64,000 nucleotides of DNA. Source: Lycocorax pyrrhopterus obiensis (taxonomy: Eukaryota > Chordata > Aves > Passeriformes > Paradisaeidae). Below are positions 47,904-59,062 of this stretch, in pieces (within the stretch, counting starts at the first letter, position 1; each line of letters opens with the position of its first letter). The position numbers and the translations under genes are program-made. The DNA is taken from assembly GCA_014706295.1 (NCBI GenBank), contig JACSVZ010000006.1, forward strand, positions 31,595,629 through 31,659,628, read 5' to 3'. The notes beneath the pieces are model-generated. The model was not told the origin of the DNA, did no database searches, and was given only the letters and a program-made list of their open reading frames with translations.

Positions 47904-48555
47904 TCTGTGCTGGAGTGACTACATCAGTGGACAAGGGAAGAGCTACAGATGTCATTTATCAGGACTTTTGTAACGCCTTTGACAGGGTCCCCCACAAAAT
48001 CCTTCTCTCTACATTGGAGAGAGATGGATTTCATGGGTGGGCTGTTAGGTGGATAAGGAATTGGTTGGATGGTCACATCCAGAGGGTAGTGGTCAACAGC
48101 TCAGAGTCATGATGGACATCAGGAGAAGTGGTGTCCCCCAGGGGTCTGTACTGGGACCAGTGCTATTTAATATTTAAACAATAAATAATAATATAATATT
48201 TAATATTTAAATAATTATTAATATAGATATTTTATTAATAATTTAATATATTAGTGACATAGATAAAGGCACCAAGTGTACCCTCAGCAAATTTGCAGAT
48301 GACCCCAAGCCGGGTGGTGTTGTTTACACACCTGAAGGATGGGATGCCATCCAGAGGGACCTGGACAAGCTCCAGAAGTGGGGCCATGGGAATTTCATGA
48401 GGTTTAAGAAGACCAAGTGCAAGGTGCTGCACTTGGGTTGGGGCAACCCCCCGTATCAACACAGGTTGGGGATGAACAGATCGAGACCAGCCCTGCCAAG
48501 AAGGACTTGGGGGTGGTGGTGGATGAGAGGCTGGACACGTACACTTGCAGCCCAG
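47901..48555 (+). mobile_element. CR1 LINE, 3' part of reverse-transcriptase region, broken
   Basis: On the plus strand this encodes [43 protein letters not shown] and SGVPQGSVLGPVLFN. It continues after an AT-rich insertion with CTLSKFADD (the reverse-transcriptase active-site box, 48,292-48,303), [13 protein letters not shown] and [12 protein letters not shown]. Frameshifts and a stop at VLFNI show that it is dead. It is interrupted at 48,555/48,556 by a solo LTR. Confidence 0.92.
48170..48252. repeat. AT-rich low-complexity insertion inside CR1
   Basis: Between the codons for VLFN and SDID the CR1 sequence is expanded by roughly 70-80 bp. The insertion consists almost only of A and T, with repeated TAATATTTAA, ATAATAAT and ATTAATAAT motifs. 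The flanking CR1 sequence resumes normally at GTGACATAGATAAAGG. Confidence 0.8.
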
Positions 48556-49201
48556 TGTCTTGGGGTGACTCTATCATGTGTATCTCCTATCATGCTCTAT
48601 GCCCAAAAAGTAATTTTGTGCCTTTTCTGTGCCTTTAAACTGAGCTGGAGAAAAAAAAAAACCCAAACGAACTTTTCAAACAGTTTCTCAAGGACACAGA
48701 GATTACACTCCTCTGCGTTCTCTGGCTGCAGGAACACAGAGGGAGCACCCTGCTCGCTTTCCTTCAGCCAGCTGTTTTTTTTTCCCTTTTCTCCTCTCGG
48801 CTTGAGACGGAGAGTTGAACTTTTGTTTCCTGGGACTTTGGTTTTTCCCTTCTTTTCTTCTGGACTGTTTCAACAACATCAGAACACATTCAGGAGAATT
48901 TCCTCCCCGAGGCCCAGGGGGTGGGCCCCTCGCCGACCCAGCTCCAAGGAGGAGAGAGACCACACCTACAGAAGGACTCTGAAATCTTCCCAGGTTTCTC
49001 TCTATAGCGAGAGATTTCATTTCATTATTTAGCATCATTATCCTTTTCCTGTGTGTTTGTTAAAATAAATAGTTTTTATTTCTTTCACTTTCCTTCGAGG
49101 AAAAATTTCCTTTTTTTTCCCAAACCTGGTGGGGGAAAGAGTGGTTGTAACCTGGTTTTCTCTCAGGGGATATATTACTAGATTTTGGCCAAACCGGCAC
49201 A
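48556..49201 (+). mobile_element. Solo LTR of an avian endogenous retrovirus
   Basis: This 646-bp element begins TGTCTTGGGG and ends CCGGCACA (TG...CA ends). It is flanked by the direct 5-bp duplication CCCAG at 48,551-48,555 and 49,202-49,206. An AATAAA at 49,064-49,069 followed by T-rich and U5-like sequence sets its orientation as plus. No gag, pol or env adjoins it, so it is a solo LTR left by recombination between two LTRs. A 5-bp target duplication suits an ERVL-like family, but the family is not assigned. The reading frames inside it have no viral domain. Confidence 0.9.
49064..49069 (+). terminator. Polyadenylation signal inside the solo LTR
   Basis: AATAAA lies in the 3' third of the LTR in the context GTTAAAATAAATAG, as expected for the R region of a retroviral LTR. 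It could in principle act on transcripts from outside. Confidence 0.7.
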
Positions 49202-49231
49202 CCCAGAAAGCCAAATGTGTCCTGGGCTGCA
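49202..49231 (+). mobile_element. CR1 LINE resumed after the LTR
   Basis: Right after the LTR the sequence CCCAGAAAGCCAAATGTGTC then CTGGGCTGCATC continues the CR1 reverse-transcriptase frame (AQKAN-x-x-LGCI) exactly where it stopped at 48,555. This confirms that the LTR inserted into an existing CR1. The CR1 match stops near 49,231, short of the element's 3' end. Confidence 0.85.
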
Positions 49232-52200
49232 TCTATCTGGATCACAGCTCTGCACACATCAGCTGTGAACGTCCACACCAAGGTACCCGCAGCCTCCACA
49301 CAAAGAGTCTGCATGTATCACTGAAAGCTCTGCACACATTCCACACGTCAGACAACCAAGAAGTTGGTGCCTCAGTTTCTCTCTATAGCTCTTGCCAATT
49401 TTTAGCATTAAATGGCTTTCAAGCCCACACAAGCCTTCATAAAAATACTAAAAAGATGAAGTCCCCATTAAACCAAGCATGCTGAAGCAGACATAAATTT
49501 TGGCAGCATTACTCATTCTTCCACAGCTGCAGTGGGGGAGAATAAAAATCAGAGAAGCACAGTGCAATATCCAGTGCAGTTGCAAAGCAAGAAAATGGGA
49601 TCTTTGCTTTCATCTTTCAGAAAAAAGTTTAAGAGAAAGATAATGAGAATTATTTCCCCTCATGTAAGAAGAAAACTTGCTGATAATCAAAAGCTTATTA
49701 ATTGCCAATGCCCAGCATCCATTGCTAAACCTGCTAACACATATCTAAAACTTCATACACAAGCAAGTTAGACATTGGAAGCAGTCACCCAGGAGTCAAG
49801 GCTATCAGGAAGAACATGACCTTAGAACAAGAGCAAACAGTCTCATTTAGCATTATCAAAGCTGAGCCATATGCCTTTCTAGACTTTTTGCTGCAGATGG
49901 TCATTTCTCAGTTTCTTATATTCTTGTATGCTTGGATTGAAACCTTCAAATGTGAGGGAAAGCACTGAGAAGCCCAATTATGTGAATGAGTCATTCTATC
50001 CTTAATCCCCAGGGTCCCAATTGGAAAACACGCTAAGCAAGATGAATTGCTTTCAGAGCTTGAATTTAACTTTGAAGAATACGTAGGGAAAGATTGTGCT
50101 GCTGCATCAAAAAGTTTGTTTTGTAATTTCATCTTTTTCTAGAGAACTTGAAGCACTGACAGTAATTTATAGCATAAAAGTTCAAAGGCCTCCTGTTTAA
50201 ACAACTAATACATCATGATGGCCATATAGGTAACAGGAACTTCTGCTTTGGCATTCACTGGGGAAAAATACCTCCACTCACAGAGAAAAAGGCTAAAAAT
50301 ATAATTAGCCTGACAACTGGAGCCTGATTGCATGTATTGAGCTTTTTTTGGTTTAAAGCCAAACGCTGTTCAGTACCACTAAAATTTCACAGAACTCACC
50401 TCCAAAAACTCAGTGTAGCTGTTCAGAAACACCTAGAAAGAGGGCGAACAAAGTTGACTTTGGCTGAGTTGGATTAGAAACCTAAAGTGTTTCACTCCAC
50501 ATCTCTCACTGATTGCCCACCTCAAGAGCTGGAGGAGGCTGAGGAAGCTGGAAAGCCATCTAACCTGGGCAACAGGAAAAGATAAAGACAAAAGATGCAC
50601 CTGATGTCCCAAGAAAACAAAAGCAACAAAACAGCTACAGAAAAAGAAATCACTAACACCAAAACCACACAAACACACAGCCAACAACAACAGGAACTTA
50701 CCAGCTCAGATTCAGGTATGCATAGAAGGAAAATGTGAGGAATTTTGAAAATCAGAGGAAGATAGCTACTAAAAGTAGAGAGCAGCTGAGGCAGAGAGAG
50801 GTTTTGCTTTAAGTCCGAGAAAGTATATCCTAATAAGTTTCAAAGTCTTTTAGTAGGCCATGTCTTAAGTATTTTAGACACTTAAATTCATAGCCTAGAG
50901 GCTTCCTCTGATTTAGTGTGGGCTAATTCTTGCTCACTGTGGAAGCTTTTCCAAGAGCTAGATGTGGAGCTGTGTTCCTCAAGTTAAAGTCCCATCTTAT
51001 TTGGGAGATAGCAAACCTTTCTAATCTGTCCTCAATAGCCTTCCTAAAAGGAAAATATTTTCTTTCTTAAAAGGGCTGCTAGAATCCATGTGCATCACTA
51101 TTGCTGCCATGACTTTTCTATTGGCCACCTTAAAAATCCCACAATCAATATTTTAACACTATGAGGAAGTGAGACAGACTCAAAATTAGGCCTCCTCAGT
51201 CCCATGGGGACAGCAGCTCATTTCTCCTCTATTTCTTCAGTTCTAGGTGATGTTAATAAATTCTGCTGCCATAGCCCTGCTAAACAGCCTACAGCCACTT
51301 TGCCCCACAGCACAAGCACACAGGAGGATTTATATCTCCAGAAGGCAATGGTATTCACACTTATTGTTAAAACAAGTGGAGAAAAGGTCTTGCATTAAAG
51401 GGCTGATATTCAGCTCCACCTGTATCTGAATTCAGATATTACTGAGTCACCTCTCAAACAAGGAAAATGTACAGGTATCCTGTATTTTAAATGCCAGAGA
51501 TTATTTCCCTGTATCTGGAGTGAAGCATGTTATTTTAAGCACCCCTGAGGTTAAGAGTGTTTGTTTGGGGTTCTTTGTGGGGTTTTTTTGGCTTTAACTA
51601 GCCAGTTCTCTTGGGAAAAGGCAGAAATATCTTCCCCCCATTCATATTTGTTTTAACCACTCTGCCAAAAATTTGTGCAACTCAATCCATTTTAGTACCC
51701 TGTACAAAAAAGAATGGTCTTCAGGTAAAAGACTCAGGAGTGTCTAGCTTGGCCAACCTGTCACAAGAGAGTAAGAGTCTTAAGGAAAGCTTGTAACAAA
51801 CAGGTTTTGTCTATCTCTTTACAGAGTTAGCAGAAAAAGATGCTCTAAGTATGAAGGGTATATTGAACAGTTCCATCCAGGGACTAGTGTACAAACTTGA
51901 AAAATATTTCATTACTATACTGTGTTTAAGTGGGCTTTGCAACTGAGAATGGCTAGACCTGTTGATACCCACTAACAGGAACACATACAGATTTTCAAAG
52001 AAGGAGAGAAAATTTAAGAAGGAATCCTCTGAAAAGAACTTCTTGGGGTAATTGAAAACAATTGGTTTGATTTCTCCATGTTTCCCTTGTATTGTTCATT
52101 TATCACAAGCCTAACTCTACGGTACCTTACTTCAGGATCAGCAGGGTCCCTTATGGTCTCCCCTGTTCCCACCTATGTGGGTATTTCATACACACCCACA

Positions 52201-55127
52201 TGATGTACTGCATCTTTCAGCCCTGTCAGCAGCTCCTTCGCTGCAGAAAACACGCCGTGAGCCCCTAACAGCCAAATCAGTTTTTCAAATTGTGCTTTGT
52301 GGTTCACAGTACCCAATGACTACTGACACTGCTGAAGACACAGTATTTAACAGAAGAGTTTAAAAATGAAGCCTTGTAGGAGCATCAAAAGCCAAAACTT
52401 GTAACCACCATGATCAAAACCATCTAAACAACACAGAAGTGAACAAACTTTTTAAAAAGAGCCAAGAGAGGCAGCTAAAAAGGCAATTCTTGGAAGGGAG
52501 CACAGAGTGTACAAAGATGTCATATTGGCAAGCTTGTGCCATTTATTTCAGCAAGAGTTGAAAGACAAAAAGGAGAATGTCACAGTACAACAGGAAAGCA
52601 AGGACAGCTATGAACTCCAGGAGGTGGAAATCATACAAAAATGAGGAAAAGAAGGAGCAAACTCTGGCAAGTAAGATTATCCAGAAGTGTTCAAGGACCA
52701 ATTTACAGACATCAAAAATTAAAGTTTATTTTAAAATACATTAAAAGCAGAAAGTTCTGCCAGAGAAACTATAAATATGAAACTAGTGGAAGATCAAGGT
52801 GTAACAGGAACTTTGGAGAATTCAAGACTAGCACATATCTTCCCCAGTGGGTCTGTGTCCACTGTGGGAAAAGCTGAGATGTTTCACTGCTTTCCAAATG
52901 GCTTAACATGTAAATCACACAATAAAAAGATATTAGTGAACAAGAATAAACAGTATCAAAGTCAATATGTCACTGGCTCAACAATTCTAAATCACTTAAG
53001 GATCAGAGACCCAGGTCTTCAGAGTCATAGCCAACTAAAACCTCCTTAGGACCTCAAGACTAACCACTGGCAAAGACAGGATACTGAGCAAGATGAACCA
53101 AGTACCAGCTTCTCACAGATGCATATTCTTTTTTGAAAGAATGAAAACACCAATAGCAGAAGCAGCAGCAAGCAATTGAGACAACTGAGACTGTTAAACT
53201 GAGATTGTTAAACCACCAGTGTGGTCCACTGCTTGTAAAATGAGAACTGAATCAAATCACATGGCACCAGTTTGGGCATTTGCACATTCTCTGTACTATC
53301 TTTTCATGTTTTCTTTGTTCCCAAACATAAGAGACAAAAGAGCACCTGCCAACATGACCATTATCAAAAACATTAATCCAAACAGCTTGGTCTTATCTAA
53401 CAAAAAAGCAGATCTCCCATGGGCACTGTGACATTAGGAGTATAATCAATATCAGGGGACAAAAGCTACTCAATTCTGCTGTCAACCAGACAGTTATGGA
53501 ACAGGGACAGAAATTCAGGTTCAGGTAGAAATATTAGATTAGAATTACTTCCTAAACATAACCAGATTAGTATTTCCTGAAAGACAGGTTTACACAGCAG
53601 CCAGTTCTACAAAAAAAGGAAAGGGGAGAAAAAAGGGTCCTATATGTAAAGCAGAGATTTTACCAAGATTTCTCAGAAAAAGGAAAGCCATTTTAGCAGT
53701 TTGGAGCAGCGAATAAAGGTGTGGAGGAGTTATACTAGTGCCTTTTCCCAATTTTTATGAATTATTTCAGTTCTGCTCCTTCATTCTTTTGTTAAATAAA
53801 TGAAACAAGATGTTTTCAAGATGGACTAAAAGTTCACTTGACCCAAGGGTGTTTTGGGTTGGTTTTTTACAGTGTTCATTTCAGCATGATACAGGAGCTT
53901 TCATACAGCTGTACTGAAGGAAGTTTTCAGTTTGGTGTCTGAACGAGGGAGAAGTTATTTTTACTGCCCTGTTTCTGAAATTGCTTTTCATCTCTGTTAG
54001 TATATGGCAGTGCTGTCAGCTGTGTCCTACAATGAAGTTCCTTCTATGCTTTTTTAAGGCAACCCAACACTGAAGAAATATTATTTCCTACAGTAGAAGT
54101 CACTGCTATTGGAGCACTCTGGCACAGTTTTATCAATGTGTTAATTTGCAGTATCAAATCTTAAAAGAAAGTCATGGGCAGCAAAGTATTAGTTGTAATT
54201 GAAAACCTCTGTTACTACTTCAGGGCTCTAATCACCCCTTCTGCTATCCCTCCTTTATCTAACAAATATAAAACCCAGGTAAAGCTGATATCAAACTACA
54301 GCCCAAAGTTAGTAACGCAGTCTCTCAAAAGCACATAGACTGCGAGAATGAATAAATAAAACTGAATTATGTTTGCTTCCCCTTTCAGGGAATATCATAG
54401 GTGAAAGGAAGTTTTTTCCTCCTGATATTCCTTCTAAGTATTTCTATTTCTACATAGTAGAAATTAGTCCAGACTCAGTGGAGTATATTTTCATTGGGAT
54501 TCACAAAAAGTCAAATATACCTTCTATTTAACTAACAATAAATGACTACTATGTTAGATACACTTAGGACTCAACAAGATTTTATCCATCAACATTTTTA
54601 TATTTCAGCTCCACTTTCATTCAAAGGAATGATGTGACAAATGCAGATCAACACACAACAGCCGCACAGGGCAATGGAGCAGTACTAACAGCACAGGTTT
54701 GGAAACCACTGGCAGCCCTAACACTGGCACTAAAGCCCAAAGACCTTCCTAACTTTTCAAATTCCAGTTCTTTTGTGATCTATTGCTGCTGCTTCCTCCT
54801 GAGAATTTCAGAAGCATCTCACACGGCACAAAACACACGGTATGTGGAAAAATATTTATTGCACTTGGTAAGGTGGAACATTTCTCCATCATTATTTTCC
54901 TTTGATACAAAAGTGCTACAAAGTACACTACTGGACCAGCAAACCCACCAACAAAAAAACCCAACAGGAATCTTGGAGATTCTTCATGGGTTCTGTTCTA
55001 AGTGTGACACTAACTGTGCATGCTCCTGGAGGGGTCAGGGCCCCAAAGTAGCCCTTGCTGCTGGCCAGTCACTGCCTTTCAAAACATTTCTCTTTGTGAG
55101 ACTCGATAATCATAGAAGGAAGTAAGT
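49232..55127. other. Intergenic, no feature recognised
   Basis: These 5.9 kb contain many small reading frames on both strands, none longer than about 163 codons and none with a recognisable domain. Short A/C- and G/T-rich tracts are present (for example 50,620-50,690 and 51,563-51,590). No RNA gene or repeat family was recognised. Confidence 0.65.
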
Positions 55128-55332
55128 CTGAAGGGGGGTAGGTTTACATTGGATATTAGGAAGAAATTTACATTGACGGTGGTGATACACTGGAACCAGT
55201 TGCCCAGAAAGGTTGGAGGTGTTCAAGAACAGGCTGGATAGCACTCTGTGTAGTAGAAGATTCCCTGCCCATGGAAGGGGGGTTGGAACTAGATGATCTT
55301 TAAGCTCCCTTCAAAACCAAACCATTCCATGA
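55128..55332 (+). mobile_element. CR1 LINE 3' end (sense)
   Basis: This matches the CR1 3' terminus as I recall it: TTTACATTGGATATTAGGAA, GAAATTTACA, CCAGTTGCCCAGAAAGG, CCCTGCCCATGG, GGGGGGTTGGAACTAGATGA, TCTTTAAGCTCCCTTC and AACCATTCCATGA. It is 5'-truncated, and a stretch after the GTTGCCCAG box appears deleted relative to the usual sequence. The CR1 terminal 8-bp-type tail (ATTCTATG-like) is reduced to ATTCCATGA. Confidence 0.9.
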
Positions 55333-58300
55333 CACTTCTGCTCACATTTCTCCCCTCCAGAACTCCAGTTTTGTCTCTCCTTTAGGAGCTTCACTTCCCT
55401 AACTCTACCTCTAGGCTCTTTACCAGAGCAGACCAGCATGTGGGGAACAGCTGGTGGTCTGGCATTGACATAATTCCTTTCATTTCCTTTTTCCTTTACA
55501 CTCTGACCCATACTGCTGCCCCTAACTCAGCTGTGGATCTTGCAGAGAGCAAGAAGAGCCACCTCCCAGAGCTTATCCTGCTTTCCATCCAGCAGCAGCT
55601 TGGGAGCCTGTTTAACCAGCACAACTCATACAGAGAGCCTGAGTGCCAAAATCTCTTCTTGCGGTCACAAGGGGCCGCTGTTAACTGTTATAATCCAGAC
55701 AACAGAGTTTGGGAAGCCTTCCATGCATCAGCATCCAGCAAAATTCTCAGAGCAATGAAGTTTTGTGTTCAGAAATGCAGGAACAGCTCCTGAACTAGAA
55801 GACATATAGGTTTCTTCCAGGTGAGAGATGTCTTTTTTTTTTTTCTTTTTTGGTACAGGATTTGGATTACTGCTACTGTTATCAGGGAACGGAACCAGCG
55901 TACCGCTACTATGGTGCTTATTAAGAGGCCACAGAATTACAAGTAATACTTGAACTGACCTTTAGATAGTGCAGATGGCATGCCAGCCTGAATTAGTGAA
56001 ACTGGATATTGCCATGGTTGCCCAGTACACAAATTAGTGAGAAAAACTATTCCCTGGGGAAAACAAGCACATAAAGACTTGAAAGTAATGTGGATGGCAA
56101 GCTTCAGTCATAGCCAAAATATAGGATATGATGCTGAATGACACTGGACAGATGAAAGAAACCCAGGGGACCACTGTATTTGATACCATAGGATGGTATC
56201 AAACTGTGCATCTGAGAAATCATCACCTAGTCTGACACACCTAGACCAATGATTCCCTTATGATTATTTGTATTACTAAAGCAGCAAGACAGTAAGGAAC
56301 CTCAGTCTGAACCGGATTCATAATTATTCTCTGAAGCATCTAACAAAAGTATTTTTCCTAGCTCAAATTAAAATATAAATGGATTTTAAAATGACTGCAA
56401 TTTGTCTTCAACCTGTGATCACAACACCAGGCTGGTTTCTTGTGCTTAAAGGATCTGTTCAAACATGTCTCTGCTATTTCGGTTATACTATCAACTTTGG
56501 AACTTGCCCAAATGAATTGTCAGCCTCTCAGGCTGAAGGAGCCTGCACCCAGCCTTTTGGCCTACATGTCTGGTTGTGCTCACTGTTGCTTGGGTAGGAG
56601 AAATACCCAAGACAGTACTCATAAGAACCAGGATTACAGAACATTGTTCGGTCTGAACTTCAGTGCATGTTGCTGTTCACATACCAATAAACTTCTGGTT
56701 TAAGCTGCAGAGAGGGGTCCCTCCTCCCATTTTAGAGAACCAGGCATCAGTAAGGGTGAAACAAGTGATCACATAATTCCTCCGAGGTAACAAGGATCTA
56801 AACTGAAAAGCAAATTACTAAAGACATGTCATAAAATTGCCACACAGTCCTGACTGCTGCACAAACTGACTGGAGGTGGGCATTAGAAGGAGCAGTAGTC
56901 AGTCCAGAATCTGCATTAATAAACAGTATCAAAAATGTGGTGAATTATCTTCTCCAGGACAATAATAAAACCAACACAAGAAAGTCACAGTGAGACCTGG
57001 ACTAATATCTGTTCTTTCATCATGCTTAAACACATTTTCTGCACCTCCTTTTCAGGGAACTGGATTAGAATATAGATATTTTTATCCCTTGGTCAGTCTG
57101 GCCTCTCATACAGGCTCGTGTCCCTTCAAGTCAGCTCCCAAAGCAGCTCAGCTCTTTGCAGGATTCCCACTTCCCACACAGCTCCAGACAGACAAGCAGC
57201 CCTTTTGCAGCTCACCTCTCCTGGAAGCATTACCCCCAATAAAACTTCTCCTCTCTGCCTGTTCCCAAATGAAGGCTGTGCCAATCTTCCCATATGCTCA
57301 CCTTCACCCTACCCAACCCTCAGGTGCAATGCAGGACACTGAGGACACACACTCTCACTAACCCCTTCATATCGACATGCAGTACTTGGTGCGAAGCTTC
57401 ATAGGAGTAAGCTTTCAGCAAGGATGTGAAGAAAATTCACATGACAATCTAGATGGGGGAGCAGGAAAGGCAAACAAGGATTTCAGGAGTTTGTGGCTTC
57501 AATTACAAAGGGAAGAAATAACAGGCCTTTTACAATTAGGATTGAGCCCAAGCAGCTCAGAAACAACTGTAAGATAAAAGTGTAGCCCTTTGCTTTATTA
57601 GTCATCAAAACAGACAGAAACTGATGTCAGAATGAGACAGACTAATTCCCTTCCAAATATATGCACTGCAGTTTGTTTAAAGCCTCTATGCATTCCCTTC
57701 AACCATGACCCCGCTGTTTAAATTCCCACTCTGGCTAATCTCCAGCTTGAACACATCCTTCTTGCCACTGTGTATTTGCAGTCTTCACAGAACAATAAGC
57801 AACACCACATTAAGATTTACCCCCTGGTAAATCCCCTTGCTAGACTCATCTAGCTTCTTAAAGAAATTCTCTTCCTACATTTACTACAGATAAATTTGAG
57901 TCAGCAATAACAACATTTTTTAATGTACATATTTCTCTCTTTACAATTCTCTTTCTTAAATTGTTCACATTTGTCCTTGTTTACTCATCACCATATATCC
58001 TGACTCTTACAATCAGGTTGAAAGTTTACAATTTTCCAGTTCTGTCAGCCAGCAAATAAACCTCAAAAATCTTAACACCAATCCTCTTGTGACTGATTCA
58101 GCTTCTAAAACATACAGTTCATTGGTTTTAACAGCACACTTTCTTTCACACCAGATATGGTGTACAGTTGCACATGACACCAAATGCAGAACAGTTTTCC
58201 TGAAACAGCAAAATAATAGTTGTAAACAACATAGTATTTGAATAGTATGTGCTCTGAAGTTGTTGCTTCATTTAGAAGACAAAAAATTACACAGAAACTT

Positions 58301-58915
58301 TCTGGAGGTTTTTTTCTTCCCCATGCATACTTTTGTGTGTGTGTGTATAAGGGCATTTCCTTGGTCTGTAAATAGTTTGTTTGTCCATATCATTTTTTAA
58401 ACATGCTGCATTGCTGAGTGAGCGGCACCTCAGGGTTTCATCGGCTCTTTGCTGTAATTGCTGTAATTGCTAATACTCTGTTCCACCATGAAGGATATCT
58501 GTTTACTGTATTGTAACAGCATCCTTAAGGGTGCACAGTGAATACATATTTAGAGAGAGAGAAAATTACCTTGAAAAGCAAATACAAAGATGGAGGTGGA
58601 CTAAAGGCTACAGTAATAAGAGAGTCCATTAAAAAGACAGTTAAATCAATAGAGAAAGACAGAAAAATGGGGCAAGTTTGTAGAGCACCCACCAACACTT
58701 AATAACATGTAGTTGCAAGGGACAACTACATCAAGTAGGGAAAAACATCCTTTTTTTTAAGCTTTTGGCTATTATGTAACTTCTTTATAGTTAAGTTGTG
58801 CCCAAAAGGCTTTGCCCATAAGAAAGGATACAAAGATATTCTAGGAGACAGTCTTGCAAGATACATGGATGCTACATTTTCAGGAACATCTCGAAGCCAC
58901 TAAAAAAATCCCATA
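55333..58915. other. Intergenic, no feature recognised
   Basis: No gene is supported here. The frames at 55440-55793 and 56990-57361 (117 and 123 codons) lack domains and splice context. A short TG run lies near 58,336-58,348 and a tandem CTGTAATTG pair near 58,453-58,471. Confidence 0.62.
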
Positions 58916-59062
58916 ATGGACAAAAACCCCAAACAAACAAACAAAATAAACCAAAGAAAAAAACAAAAACCCAAACAAGCAAAAAAGCCCCTAACAAAAA
59001 ACCAACCAACCAAAAAAACAAACAAAAAACAACAACAAAAAACCCCAAACAAAGAAAAAAGA
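58916..59062. repeat. A/C-rich low-complexity tract
   Basis: About 145 bp consist almost only of A and C, in AAAC/AACC motifs with AAAAACCCC runs. This is a degenerate simple repeat that translates to Lys/Gln/Asn/Pro-rich nonsense on the plus strand. Confidence 0.9.

Noticed and set aside
48397..49032. 211-codon open frame
   Set aside because: It is a chimera of decayed CR1 and the solo LTR read in a shifted frame, not a gene.
54634..55125. 163-codon frame in the intergenic flank
   Set aside because: It has no recognisable domain, no homologous family and no promoter or splice support, and it ends just before a CR1 copy.
56990..57361. 123-codon Pro/Ser-rich frame
   Set aside because: Its composition fits chance translation of C-rich sequence and no motif is recognised.
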